This document shows positions 37,199-49,824 of a DNA stretch of 64,000 nt, one piece after another. Source of the stretch: Seriola aureovittata (lineage: Eukaryota; Chordata; Actinopteri; Carangiformes; Carangidae); contig NC_079373.1 of NCBI RefSeq assembly GCF_021018895.1, positions 10,264,501 to 10,328,500 of the forward strand, given 5' to 3'. The notes beneath the pieces are model-generated. The model saw only the letters and a list, made by a program, of their open reading frames with translations. It was not told the DNA's origin and searched no databases. The position numbers were made by a program, and so were the translations under genes. Each line of letters starts with the position of its first letter. The first letter of the stretch is position 1.

Positions 37199-40100
37199 TT
37201 GTTATTTCAATAACTTTTTTTCGTAAAACACTTCGCTGCACGTTCAGTTTCTTCATTTGGCTTTACTGCAGACCTGGTGCGTTGTCTTCTGTGCACTCAT
37301 AATGTTTAAACTGGCGGGTGCATCTTGAGGCACGACTCCATGCAAACTTCCTCTGTGTGCAGACAGCATGGATCTTCATCTCTATTCCTCTCTGAGTTGG
37401 AGGCTCTGTGAGCCGTAAGCTGCTCGATTCTCAAGCTTTACTGGGCTTTAGGATTTAACTGGGATGGAAATGGTTATCATGTGGCTGTTCGGCAGCTCGC
37501 GGGGCCTGTAGGTGGGGGGAGTTGGTGAACAAACTGGCGAGAGTTTAACAGCCCCAGCCCCCTGTGTGTATGTAGTAATGAACTCTTACCTTGGCTTGGA
37601 AGGCTGCACTGCTGGTATCCTCACTGTGTTTTTGTAACCCTCACTAAAAAAGCCTTGCTCTTAATTGTGTCCCACGGGGCCCTGAGCACTCAGTATTCAC
37701 AGCCTTTCCTGTCCCTCACGCTGATCCTCCCCCTCTCCCAACCATAGCCCCATCATCCCAATTCGACAGGTCTTTCCTCTTTAATCGCTCAACTTCAAAG
37801 CGGTATTGTGATGCCCCCCAGGCCCCTGGCTCCTCAGAGACACGGGGCTAGCCTCGGGGGCCTGGGAAGTAGGGTGAAAGTGTGGTGGTGTATGAGGTGG
37901 TTAGTCGAATTAGACAAGCACGGGTTAAAGAAAATAACAACAAGTAGTCGGGTTGCTGTTCTTCATCATGGTGTCACTAGAGAGTCGTTGGTGTTGTGTA
38001 ATTACAGAAGCAGGTTGCAGATGGTTGAAAGGGTCTGTGTAAGACACTACGCACTGTACTTTGATGATGGCATCTCTGCAGAGGTGAGAGATTCGGGGTG
38101 CTGCCTGAGGAGCCTGCTACAAAGAGAAGAGGCCTGGATAATGTTTGCCTGTGATTCACTAAGGAGGTGGACAGTGTCAGCTTTCATCAGCGTCAAAATA
38201 GCACCCCCCGACCACATTTCCCAGGGCTGCATTCTTATCAGGTTTCCATTTAGCCCAAAATGATTAACACTGAGAAAACAGAACACTGTGTAATGAGTTC
38301 AGTCTGCATTTTTCAGCTGGAATAATTGTGCGTTTCAGATGAGTAAATACTCTGTTGCCTGGTGTGTAACCCCGAGAGCACCTACTGTAGTGCGGAGAAC
38401 AAAGGAACCGGTGGGTTAGCTGTGGCCAGAGAGAGGAGAGTGAGCGAGTAGTTGTGTGATGCCCTCTGATCAGAGTGAGGATTGTTTCTCCATCGTGGCG
38501 GTTTATCTTTATCTCTGGTGGTTGACTCACACTGTTAGATCGATAAATCCAGATGGGGTACGGCGATAATTCTGCCTCAGCATTGCCCTCATTAAAGCAG
38601 ACGCTCAGGAGATATATGGCGGCCGGCAATTGCCCTATTTCTTATTTCTATGATATTAGAACATGATGTATATGGACTGTGTCAGGAGCTGGCTGGAGAT
38701 CACCAGGGAGAGTTGACATCCAGCGCTGTAGATTCTTCCTTTTATGAAGTGTATTTATAACGATTTGATTCAGGGCGTAAAAGGCCCCATAGGTTATTTT
38801 CTCTAAATGTGATGTTGGCTCTGAAGCGCAGAGGTTTGCTTTTGTCAACACTGGTGAGAAATTGAGGTCAGACCCAGCTGCGAGGTATAGATGGAAGAAT
38901 TGTCACTTCCCCCTTCGTTTTCCTGTCCACTTCCTGTCCCCAGAGGAAGTGTCGCTGTGTGCCTGCTGTTGTGTGACCTCTGACATTCTAGCCAAGGTTG
39001 CCCGTCTGATTGGCAGGATGTGGTGGCTTATGGAGGCAAAGAAGACACAAAAATGACGAGTCCCTAGCCAATAGTGCACATATTCCATAGTAAAGGCTTG
39101 GCTATGCTCCAAACTAACGTGTTCTTTTGACAAAAAGCAAAAATGTTTATGACACACTCAAAGGCAAGGAGAAAAGCCTGCTGTCACAGAGGGGCCAAGA
39201 CACAAAGAATCGTACAGATGGCACATGCAGTCATTTGTTTTTCTCAGTTGTGAACGCGAAAAGTAAGAGCAGCGAACAATGAAAAACACCTCTGCACACC
39301 TGGCCATTTCCAACATGACGCAGACATGCTTCACGGATTGTCTGCTTCATAAAGTTACAACCGTTGGATGCAACCCCTCAAGTATTAAAGTGGTCAGATA
39401 CAGTTTGATAATTCGACACGCACTTTGTTTTAGGCATACCGACCCCTTAAGGCATAGGTATGCTAGAAAGGAATCAGTTTGTATGACCTGACGTCTGACC
39501 ACGCCTGAAGACTGAGGTGTTTACAGCTGACCAGACTCGAAGGTGGGGGTGAAAACCCGGTCGTCACAGACAAGGACGAGATATGATATCATGTAAATAT
39601 GAGGATAAAGGCGCAGGTTGTCCGATATGTGGCATTACACTTAAAGTGACAGAAATAGTTGTTTAAAGAATGAAAAAAGAGCTTGAGAGAGAAGTTTAAA
39701 CCTTGCTTATTTTCCCACATCGACACAGGCGGCCAGTCGATGGGTGAAGTGGGAGTGAGTGTTGGATTGTCCCCTTAAAATAGTTACAGATATTCCTGCA
39801 TTGGAAGGGTGTAGGGGAAGGGGATTTGAGAAAGTGTTCGATCATCCGATGGAACAATCCAATTCTGTTGGATTGTTACTGGTGCCTCCTATTGTTTTAT
39901 GGCTACTTCAGTTTCCTCTGCTCTTTCTACTGTGAATTGAACTGTGGGGGATAACTACAGTATATAATGTAAGTAGAAAGGCATAATTTATAATGTGCTA
40001 CTGACTAGCACACAGGATAGATGCTGGTGATGCAATAATTATGTCAGAGCCTGAAATATCTGCAGAGGCTAATCAATTAGTGGCTGCCTTGATGTTTGAA

Positions 40101-40539
40101 TTGCTCACGGTGCTCGTGAGCTTAAATGTCAATGACAAGTTGGCGAGAGAGATTTATTTAAAAGGAAATCCATTCAGTAGATGTAGATGAAACCTTTTCT
40201 CTAGTGTTGAGTCGTTCCCCCGCTTTGTTGGACCCTCGGTGGCCTGGCCTTTCTCGTCTCCCTCGAGGGTTCGTCCTATTGTTGTGCCTTCTCAGCCGTC
40301 TGCGCTCATCTCTCTTCTCACCCCCATAACCGATTCAATGAGGCTCTGAAATCCTATTGGTGCTCCACTTTCCCGTGAAAAAGGGTTCCATGGAAACCAA
40401 AAAAATAATGCAGACCCTCAACACTGTTGCTCTCCACCAGCTAATAGCTCTCTAAACAGCGGGTCACCATAGACTACCTCTGCAACAGGCTTCAGGATAA
40501 AATTTGACCACTCTGCTGCTCAGTACCAGATTACAGACA

Positions 40540-40619
40540 TGATGATGATGATGATGATGATGACTATTATGATGACTATTATGATTATGCACCTATCTGC
40601 TGCTGCTGCTGCTGCTGTT
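40540..40619. repeat. (ATG)n followed by (CTG)n
   Basis: An ATG/GAT trinucleotide tract (40540-40563), an ATT/ATG mix and a CTG tract of about seven units (40598-40619) lie together. Confidence 0.9.
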
Positions 40620-42609
40620 GTAGCCGGCTGACACAAAATGAAAAGGGATTACAGTCTTGTATTGCTTGGGGATATGCTTGCTAAGCCATATGGTGAATGT
40701 TTTGTAAATGACTCTTTCAACGAGCTACACATCCTTTGGCTCCCCATGCAAGTGTAGCCACTGTGGAGATGTTATTGATTCCCTGAGCATGTGCTTTGTA
40801 GAGTCTGAATTCAAGGCTGTGTGATAAGGTAGTGTATCATTCCAGCGCATCTCTCCACTTCTCAAATTCTTTCCATTTTCTCCCTCAGACTTTGATTGCC
40901 TTTTTCTAGATGTAATCAGGGCTGTGTGTATTCCGTATGGGGGGAGGGCATGTGGTTGCCACTGTCAGTTGGGTTCTGCGTCCTGGTGAATCTGATGTCT
41001 GCTGGCAATATGGTGTGTCGGCGGGATGATGTGGCTGGGGCTCCATCAGCCAGAATACTCCTGGGATATTCTCCATCCGCAGCCGCTGTCAGAATGAGAA
41101 TACACTGCCTGTATTTCACCATCTAATGTGGCAAGAGCTGCATGCTGTTCATGCCTCCGTAGGCAGCTCTTGCCATATTTGATGCTGTAGTTGTCAGTGC
41201 CAGTGCTTTGAAACCGGCTCCAAAGTATTGTCAGTCAAAACTGTGCTGCTGACTATTTTTGCACATAGAGGCTGGAATATCAGCAGTTTAATTGGCTCTT
41301 ATTGCTATATCGTTATTTTCAGCTGGGAGACACCGCAGAGCAGTTTAGAAACAGGGAAAAAGTTTAAAGCATTTATGCTCATTAGACAGGCTTGGTTAGA
41401 GATGTACCATACAAGCCAGTAATGTGTGGTAAGAAAGCAAGGTATTTTATTTCCAGTGAATAATGCATGAGTTCAGACACTCAACAAGGTCAAGTCAGAA
41501 GCTGTATGAGGAGACTGGTGTGTTGGGTCTTCTAATAAATGATAATTAACTGAGTGAGAAGATACACAGATTCTCAAGTCTTGTTAGAATGAAACTCTTA
41601 CCTACGCAGAACACAGGCCTAGACTTCTACTATTAAAGGCAGTAAATTTCTTTTTTTAAATTCTGTCCTTGTTAATTTTGCCTTCCAGCGGAGAAGTGAA
41701 ATATTCACACGGATAAAACACTGTTGCAGTCTTAGATTAGTTCACTGCTGGGAGCGAGTGCTTCATACATAATGAATGCAAACTCGGTCATTTTAAGTGT
41801 CCTACGATTTTATTTTCTGTGTTTTTCGAGCTCCCGGTCTTATTCTACTTAAATGAATTACGCACGCCAAGACAACTGTGCCACTTTTGTTTCTCCTTCC
41901 CGGTGCCTCAATGTTTTTTCATCTCATTAACTCAGTCCTGACCTCTGCTTCTTCCCTTGTGCTTCTGTCCAACAGCCCATGAAAACGGGAGGGGAGAGAA
42001 AACCGAGAGAAGTCATCAGCTTCATCTGAACAAAGACGAGGCACAAACAGATACACATGGTACGTTAGTATGTGTGAAACATTTTTTGTTTAGTTTTCCC
42101 ACAGCATCTGTAATGGAGGGGGTGTTACCATGAATGATTTTCACCAAATCCAGCAGTGATTCCGCTCCAGCAGACACGTGTTAAATCAGCGAGAGAAATA
42201 GCCCAAAGAGCTTGTTGATAGACTCTTTTCAGTAAGGTGCTGACAGTACAGGCGCAGAGCCATTGTCACTGTCAACAGGAGGCGCGGTGCTGGCGAGAGT
42301 CGGTGCGTGAAGCTGGTCTTCTGAACAGGCAGACAAGTGCTTTTGTTCGTCTACCATCAAAGCAGGCCGGCGCTGGTCTTTGTTAGCCTCTGATTTGCAT
42401 TGGCATTTGTAACATTAGTATTCCAGGCACGGCCGAGCAGCAGACATGTATAGATTGAGAGGTTAAAGGGGAATTTAGACCCAGACACATCAGCTGTAAT
42501 CAGTCATAAGCACAGAGCCGTAAAACCAGCCGACCAGACAAATAAATGTGTGTGTTATTTGTGCAAGTGATGTGTAAGATTATAACCATCATATTGAGCC
42601 GTTTTCAAT

Positions 42610-43216
42610 TTTGTCAATATTTTCTTCAAGAATAATTCTGGTTTATTACAATTTGAGTTGTGGACCTCATTTTTATTGATGATAATAAGATTGTATTCAC
42701 CTAATGAATTGCTGAGACCTGTGAGCACTTAAAAAGACGTCAGACAGAGTTAAGAAGCACAAGCAGTAAGATGGCCAGTTAAAATTATTACCCAAACACT
42801 TTACAGGCAGACTTTGTGGTACACTACAGTTCTCCTGTTCAATGAGGAGTTTTACCAAAATCTTGGATGTTCACTTTCAGTTTTACCTCAAATTAAAGTG
42901 GTTAGTCTGCATATGTTTGTTGCTCCATCATTAAATTCATTAAATTGAAGAAATATTGCCATGCTTTTCATGCAAAGCTGAGACTGAAATTATTTCTTTA
43001 TCTTAGAAACAGTAGGCTTGTTGGCAAAACAATCTCATTAGAAGGAAATGGAAATCTTAACACTCACAATTGCAACTGGGAAAATCCCATCTGACGAGTA
43101 AGAATGTGTGATACGATGGAAAGCTCCAGAAAAGCTTCTAAATAAACCTTATGGTGAGATTGTTTTGTCCAAAATAGTCCCCAAGTTGTAATAAACCAAA
43201 ATTATCCTATAAATTC
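42610..43216. repeat. Element with inverted ends, family D
   Basis: The left block ttctggtttattacaatttg (42637-42656) is the inverse of the right block caagttgtaataaaccaaaa (43182-43201), with similar flanks on both sides. A second inner inverted pair, caaaacaatctca (43025-43037) and tgagattgttttg (43155-43167), lies near the right end. The arrangement suggests a foldback or MITE-like element of about 600 bases. Confidence 0.5.
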
Positions 43217-46200
43217 TGTGATAAATCCTTTAAGCAATCACGTCCTCAACCAGGTAGCTCCAGTATCGCACAGTCTCATAATCACAGAGTTGCATTAATA
43301 ACCACGTACAGTACAAGGTTCTTCCGCTGCAGCAAATTACAAGGTGCAATAAAAGAATCATGAATTTTGTGCAACACTGTTCATGCAAAGGCATTAACAC
43401 ACTTTTGGTTTATTTCTATGAAGTTGGTATTTGCAGTGGGGCCTCCAATATATGTGGGTATCTCTTTCATCTGAGGCTCCCACAACAGCACAAACATTCA
43501 CAAGCTTTATCCTCAAGGCTTTGTTTTGATCTTTGAATTGCGCTTGAAACCCTGGCCTGTAACACAAAGTAGGTTACACAGTTGTTTTTGCTGGGTTTTT
43601 TTTTTCGTTCGTTGAACTTTAGCTGAGTGTATGAAGGTTCAGATTTGCGTTTGAGTGATAAAACAGCTTTTTGGTCCTCTACAAGGGGGAACTTGCTGTA
43701 TTCAAACTAACATATGGCCTTGCAACAGGGTGTGAGTGATTGCTCATTAGACAAATGGCCGGCCAAGCCGTCCCCCTGTCGCAAAGTGCTTGGCTCCGCT
43801 TCCCCTTTGTTTTCTAACAGGAACTGGTGCTAAGTGGAGACACCAAACACGGCTCTGCAGACAAAGGCCACTCTCACCCCACATCCGGGTTGCCGTGGAG
43901 ACCGGCCTCCTTATTGGAGGGCTGGAAAGATTCCAACATGTACTAAAAAAAAAAACAACAAAATTTTGTACTTGAGCCATAAGAAATTCACAATTCTGAT
44001 CATTTGTTTCATTCACACACACACACAACACACACCCACCCACAAACTGTGTGGGTGGGTGTGTGTGTGAGTCTGTGTACTTTATGTTGCTTTTGTGTTT
44101 AGTCCCCTGAGGCTGAAAGTCTTGTCTTTCCTTGAATCTCCCTATGTTTGCTTCTGCCGAGGCCATCTGTGATGTAAACTCTCTTTATATGGAGATTTGC
44201 CAAAGACAGCAACCTCGACTTGAACAGTATTTAAAACAAGGTCCGGAGAGAACCTCAACATTTTAATTGTCTCTTGCCTGAGGGTCAAACACTGGTGAAA
44301 ACCATGGCTGGTGAGATTATTGATCGGGTTTTTCAAACTTTTTGTCAAGAAAGGAACTGATATTGATTCAACTTGTCATGACTCTGACATGGCAAGAGGA
44401 TTTTGGCTTAGATCATAGGAAGCTGCAGAAAATCCCACTAAAGAAAGAATAAGACAAGAGGGCAGAACTAGGAGTAGAAGTGTAGTAGATAATTTCCCCT
44501 CTGTGTTTGCCACAGTAATTATTGAGCATGTAGTTTTGAAATTGAGTTGTAACTCATTTTTGTGGAAAGCCCCAACGGCAATGTGTCATCCTCCACAGCG
44601 CGCCGTGGGAAAAGCCCGAGCTGAGTCCTACCAGGCGGTGGTGGCGGCGTTGAAGAAGTGTTTATGTGTTCATTGTGTGCTGCTACCACATTCACTCCCT
44701 ACCAGACAACCAGCGGACTAAGAGCTGGAACTCCAGGGGATCAATGCATCATTGACCATGTGCCTGGGCCTGCTATTGATCCAGCACCGCGCGGCCAGTT
44801 TGTATCTTCACTCAGCCAGATAGAGGTGCCGACACAATTAAGTGGGAATCTCCTGCTTTGAGAGAGTGAGGATCTCACACACACAGCAGTGTGCGATAGA
44901 AGCCAAAAAATCTGCTCATCTCAATCACATGTCCTCTGCTTGAATTAACCAAGCAGCTATCAATGCCCTTCCCCCCTTCCAATCTTTCTTATCTAAGGAG
45001 CTGGTGAATCGATTTCACTGTAGGAGTATGAGCAACTGTTAGTACTGAACCAACAGCTGGCTGTGCGCCCAGTTGGGATGTCAAGAATGTGGCCCGCAGT
45101 GCTGTTGACAACACATGGTCAGTGTGTTTCTGAGTGTGCATTTGTTCATTCTGGGAGTCTTCTCTAGTTAATCAGCCTGTTGTTCAGGAGTGTGTCAGCT
45201 GCCTGGTCAGAGGACTTCTGCCCTCGGGGAGTCACACAATCTCATTTCATTTCCAAACTGAATAGGTCAGGAGAGCGCCACTCACAGGCCCAGATAAGAA
45301 GTGCTTTAGATTCACTGCACGTATCGCAACAATGGACTTACATGATAAATGGCTTTGCAAGTCAGAGCGAATTCATCAGTGACTGCTTTTTTTTTTCTTT
45401 CTTTTTTTTTTGTGGTGAACTAGCAATGCTCGTAATGTGCAGATGCTGATAATGTTCACCAATCTTACATGTGTGCTGTGAAAACTCATTAAGCTAAGCC
45501 TGCCTGAGGGTTAGAGATGCACCATTGTATGTCTCCACTTGAGCATCTAACCAGCGTTCGGACCTTTGCAACGAGCCTTGCAGTTTCCTGAACTTTCTGA
45601 CCCGGCTGAGTTTGAATGCTCTGCTCTCTGTGTGAGCTACACCCACACACACACTGTGAGCTGGGCTGCCTTTGAGCTACTTTCGTACACTTTCTCTTGT
45701 GGTTGTTCCCTATTGTCTGCAAGCTGTATGCCCTCTAAAGCAGCATACAGTGCTATAGCTGTTTAGCATTCAGTGCACTTCAAAGCTCCTCAGTGTGACA
45801 GCGCAGCCCAGGGCTCATTCTCTCCTAATTGGAGGTTCATTAAGGGACATGGTGTGCCTCAGGGGAGCCCTGCTCACTGCCAGAGGAGCCTGTCCTTATT
45901 CGGATTTTTGGGGTGTTTACTTGCTGTGGCTGATTTAGGAAGTCATGGAAAAATATGAAAATGGGTTTTTAATTGAGATAAAGGGTGATGCGGCATGTGT
46001 GTGGTCCCTTAGTGTCATTGTCAGAGGGCATTAGCACACTCCGGAGAGATCTTAAGAGTGGTATACAGTAGATGGAAAAACACACCTGCTCCAGCTGCAT
46101 CAGGGATTCAGAGGACGATTTGCACCGTCCCCAGGGTTCAATTACAGGTGATCATTTAGAGGGTCAATGACATTTAAAAGGGTCAAGCTCCAACCCTTAT

Positions 46201-49200
46201 AATCTCAACAGGGTTTCAGCATTAATGATTATTTGATATGCAGACTCATACTCAAGTGGAAGTGAACTGGCTGTTTATTGGGGATGCGGAGGGTGGCGAC
46301 AGTTTGGCGAGGAGCAGACACAGTGTCCTTGTCGTGCTGCTAGATTTGTCCGGGTGGGGGCTAGTGGAGCGGGGGGAATACGGACTCACTTCATTAATCG
46401 TGCCAAAAGTGTCAACTTCAAGGAGAACCACCCAAGGGTGTGTTATTTCTATATGGAGCATCCTCAATGTGGGTCTATGTCTTCCTTATCTTATAATTAC
46501 AGTGAGTTGACATGACCATCATGGTTGGTGGTGTAGATGCTGGCCAGACAGACCTCTGGTTTTCTGAATTAAGCATGAAGAAAGGCCCGTAGCAGTGTTT
46601 CAGAATTCCTCATCCTTACACTAAGAAGAATGTAGGTCAGATGAGTGTGCCCTCATTACAGGGCTCTGGCTTCTGTCGGCACTGTGAAGTTGATTTAGGA
46701 TCAGTTCTCATTAATACCACTATCAAACTCCACCATGCCAGGCTTCACAGCCCAAGCTGGCTGTGGATCAGTCTTCGCCGGGAGTAAACAATGGGATCAT
46801 GTGACATTTCATGTCAGTAACGGGAGATGCTGCAGAAGTAGATGGAGCTGGCATTTACTGGATACCTCAGGGTAAAGACTGCCACTTAGATTGTCAGATT
46901 GAGGACATACATACAGTATTTCATGCTAACAAACACATTGATAGTGGTTCAGTATTCCTTGCTGCTATGTGTGTCATGTTTGTTTATAATGAGTGCTTTT
47001 TTGCTAGTCTATACAAACACAATGCCACACAACTCCTTATCTTGGCACAATGCTAGTTTAGCAAAGCAGCGCACCTGAGGAGGATCTGCTTTTAATCTGG
47101 TAGTAATTTGTTGATGTTGTAAAGCAGCAGCTCCTGGGGTGTGAACCACATTTCCCTTGTCTACATAATGCTCTCTGCAGAATATTCAGAGAGACTTAGT
47201 GGTCTGATCTCTACGACTGGGTTGTGATCGATGAGGACCTGCGATCCCACGGGAGTCATGGGAACAGCCAGTTTGTTTACTCTGCATTTTCTCCGGGGTC
47301 TCTGTGGCAGTTTGATTTATATGATGCCGGTTTGCACCATAGGCTTGTTATTTGGAGCTTGGCTAGTCCACTCCATTCATAAGCATCCAATGCATTTTAA
47401 TGTATAAAAGAAAATTGGCTCCAGATCTGATAGTTGGTTTGACCCTGAGATGAGAACGAAGAGCAAAAGGGTGAAGCTGGAGGAGAAATCAGACATTTTG
47501 TTTGGAGAATGACATGTGAGCTGAGAGCTGAGAGTTTTTCCAGTCAACCCCGTCCTCCCCCCCTCCTCGTTCCACCTTTTCATCCCCAGCTCCAATAAAT
47601 ACAGCTTGCAGTCTTCATAGGGGCCCAGGACTAACAGTGGAGAGCAGGAGGGATGAGAAAGGGCCCTTTCTGATGCTTTTCTCGGAGACTCTAATGTATG
47701 CAAATCTCAATTAAGACCTCCTGTGCCCTCATTAGGCCTTTCAGTGGGGCTTAGGAAAGGGAGGGGTTAATTAAAACCCATCTTGGGCAATGAGGCTGTT
47801 GGTTGCTCTCAGAGTACCACTAGGACGGTGATCAATACCTAAGCATATCATTATGATTTAGAGGAGGCGTTTAACCATAGCTCTAAATCAATTTCCCTGG
47901 GTCTGGGGAGGAAAGGAGGAGAGAAAAAAAATAATAAGCCCTCAGGCTGGTGAGGGGAGGAAATGTTCTCATTCTATGTTAACTCGCTCCCACAGCAGAC
48001 AAAGACTGCCTTCACATCTTTAGTATTGTTCAATTGTATTGTCACGGCAACTTACACATGCCTACAGAGAGATGAAAAAAGAAAAGAAAAACATTGAAAT
48101 TAAGAGCAGAGTGAAAAACAAACCACTGGAAGCATACCACAATAAAAATGGAACCGACAAGGAAAAGATATGGGTTATGGCTTTCCTACTGGCGCAGTTG
48201 CCATATTTCTGTGTAAAATATGCAATGACCAGTTGAACAGCGCTTGTTTAAGACGGTAGTTTGGTGAGGTTAAGGTTTATTTCACCTGACAGTGTGAATT
48301 TCTGAGTCGATTGTGTGCAGTTAGGGTGAAAGGGTCAAGGCTGAATCCCATTTGAGTGACAGCAGAGCCCCTTCAAAGACAGACAGGAATCAAAGCTGGC
48401 GTCGATCATAACCCGGGCTTCACCGCTGCCTCAGAGAAGCGGAGAGATCACCCAGAGGAGTCCTCTGACAGTACATCAGCCAGTGGAAAGACTGCCTAAA
48501 GATTATGAGATTACATCTGACAGACATGCTGCAAAGTACAGACAAAAGAAGGGAAAGGAAGCCATTTAAAATGTTTTTTTACTTCAGTTTTGAGGTGGCC
48601 ATGTGTACTTGTCTAGCTGTGTAAACCTATTTATGATTCTTCAGAGAAATCACTTTTTAATCCGCTTGTTACCCATCCTCAATCCTGACTATCACTATGG
48701 GAGAGCAAATTAATAATCATAACTACAAAGCAAAGAGTGCCGATTCAGTTCTGCCAAATAATTAATTTTCTTCTTTCACAGAGACTACAATTATAGCTGC
48801 CCCACAGATTGTTTCCACTTCAGTTTTTGCAGAATGTGTAGAGATGAATCCTTAGACGATTCCTATCCTCCCTGAGGGGATAATCTTGTTCATTTGCAGC
48901 CTGGTAGGTTTAACAAAAGCTTCAATGAAAGCTTTGTGGTGCATCCAATATATATAGGTGTACAGGGTCATGGATGCTGAGACGCCCATGTTGTCTCCTA
49001 ATGCAGGAGAGGCGTTCTTCATTAACCAGGAGTGCTTCCAGGGCAGGCCTTCATCAGGGAAAGTGTGTTTATGTCAGATAGAGGTCTGCCTGATGGGAGC
49101 ACAGGCCTCCTGCCCCTCATTACATTAAGAAGAAGAAGAAGCTTCATAGTAAAGGCCATACGTTGTCAGTTAATGCGCGTGGAACGCAAGTCAGGACTCA

Positions 49201-49496
49201 TATCCTTAAAATGCTCTGAGATAGACGGCCCCTTGAGTAACACTGAACTGAACCCAGTGACCCCATCTGTCCGGAGACAGGAAGTGCTGATAGGGAATCA
49301 GGCTGTCTGACTGTAAAAGTGCATTTTGAAAATAAAAAAGCTGTTGCGATCTGTGGTAAAGATGAGTGGTGTCAGGTTCGGTTGTGTAGCCCAGACTTGT
49401 AGTTATTTAGAGGTTGCTGAGAAACTATAGCTGGTACAGTGCGCCTGAGGAGATAATACAGGGATTTGCTGGAATTAGACCAAATGAACTGACAAG

Positions 49497-49499
<3 letters not shown>

Positions 49500-49561
<62 letters not shown>
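49500..49561. repeat. (GT)30 microsatellite
   Basis: A perfect GT tract ending about 170 bases before the tspan18 acceptor at 49728. Confidence 0.97.
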
Positions 49562-49562
<1 letters not shown>

Positions 49563-49728
49563 GTATGTCTGAGTGGCAGAACTCATTAACAATGTGAGCA
49601 GGTTTTTACAGAGTATTATTTTCTTGGCAGTTTCATCTAAGTGCCTATCCAGAGTGCAGGAGAATGGGAATACTGTGAGCATTTTGCAAGATTCATTAAG
49701 TGGCACGTTTTATGTTGTTTTCTCTCAG

Positions 49729-49761
49729 GGGCAGGGAGAAGCTTCAGCACGAGGGACAACC
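49729..49761 (+). other. tspan18: tspan18 5' UTR part of the first coding exon
   Basis: A pyrimidine-rich stretch ending in TTTTCTCTCAG at 49728 is a good acceptor 33 bases before the start codon. This implies that the mRNA begins in at least one non-coding exon further upstream. The acceptor call rests on sequence alone. Confidence 0.6.
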
Positions 49762-49824
49762 ATGGAGGGGGACTGTCTCAGCTGCATCAAGTACCTCATG
49801 TTTGTCTTCAATTTCCTCATCTTT
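49762..49824 (+). CDS. tspan18: tspan18 coding exon 1 (residues 1-21)
   Basis: It encodes the cytoplasmic N-terminus with cysteines 5 and 8 and the first part of membrane segment 1. The ATG sits in a good context (acaaccATGG) and is followed by the family N-terminus MEGDCLSC. The donor is GTAAGT at 49825. The reading frame stays open upstream to an ATG at 49573, but the family start and the acceptor at 49728 favour 49762. Confidence 0.95.

Noticed and set aside
44560..44860. CpG-richer patch as an alternative tspan18 promoter
   Set aside because: CpG density is lower than at 21.6 kb and I saw no convincing donor; there is not enough to annotate.
49573..49761. Upstream in-frame ATG as the tspan18 start
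   Set aside because: The frame is open to 49573, but the family N-terminus begins MEGDCLSC at 49762 and a good acceptor lies between at 49728.
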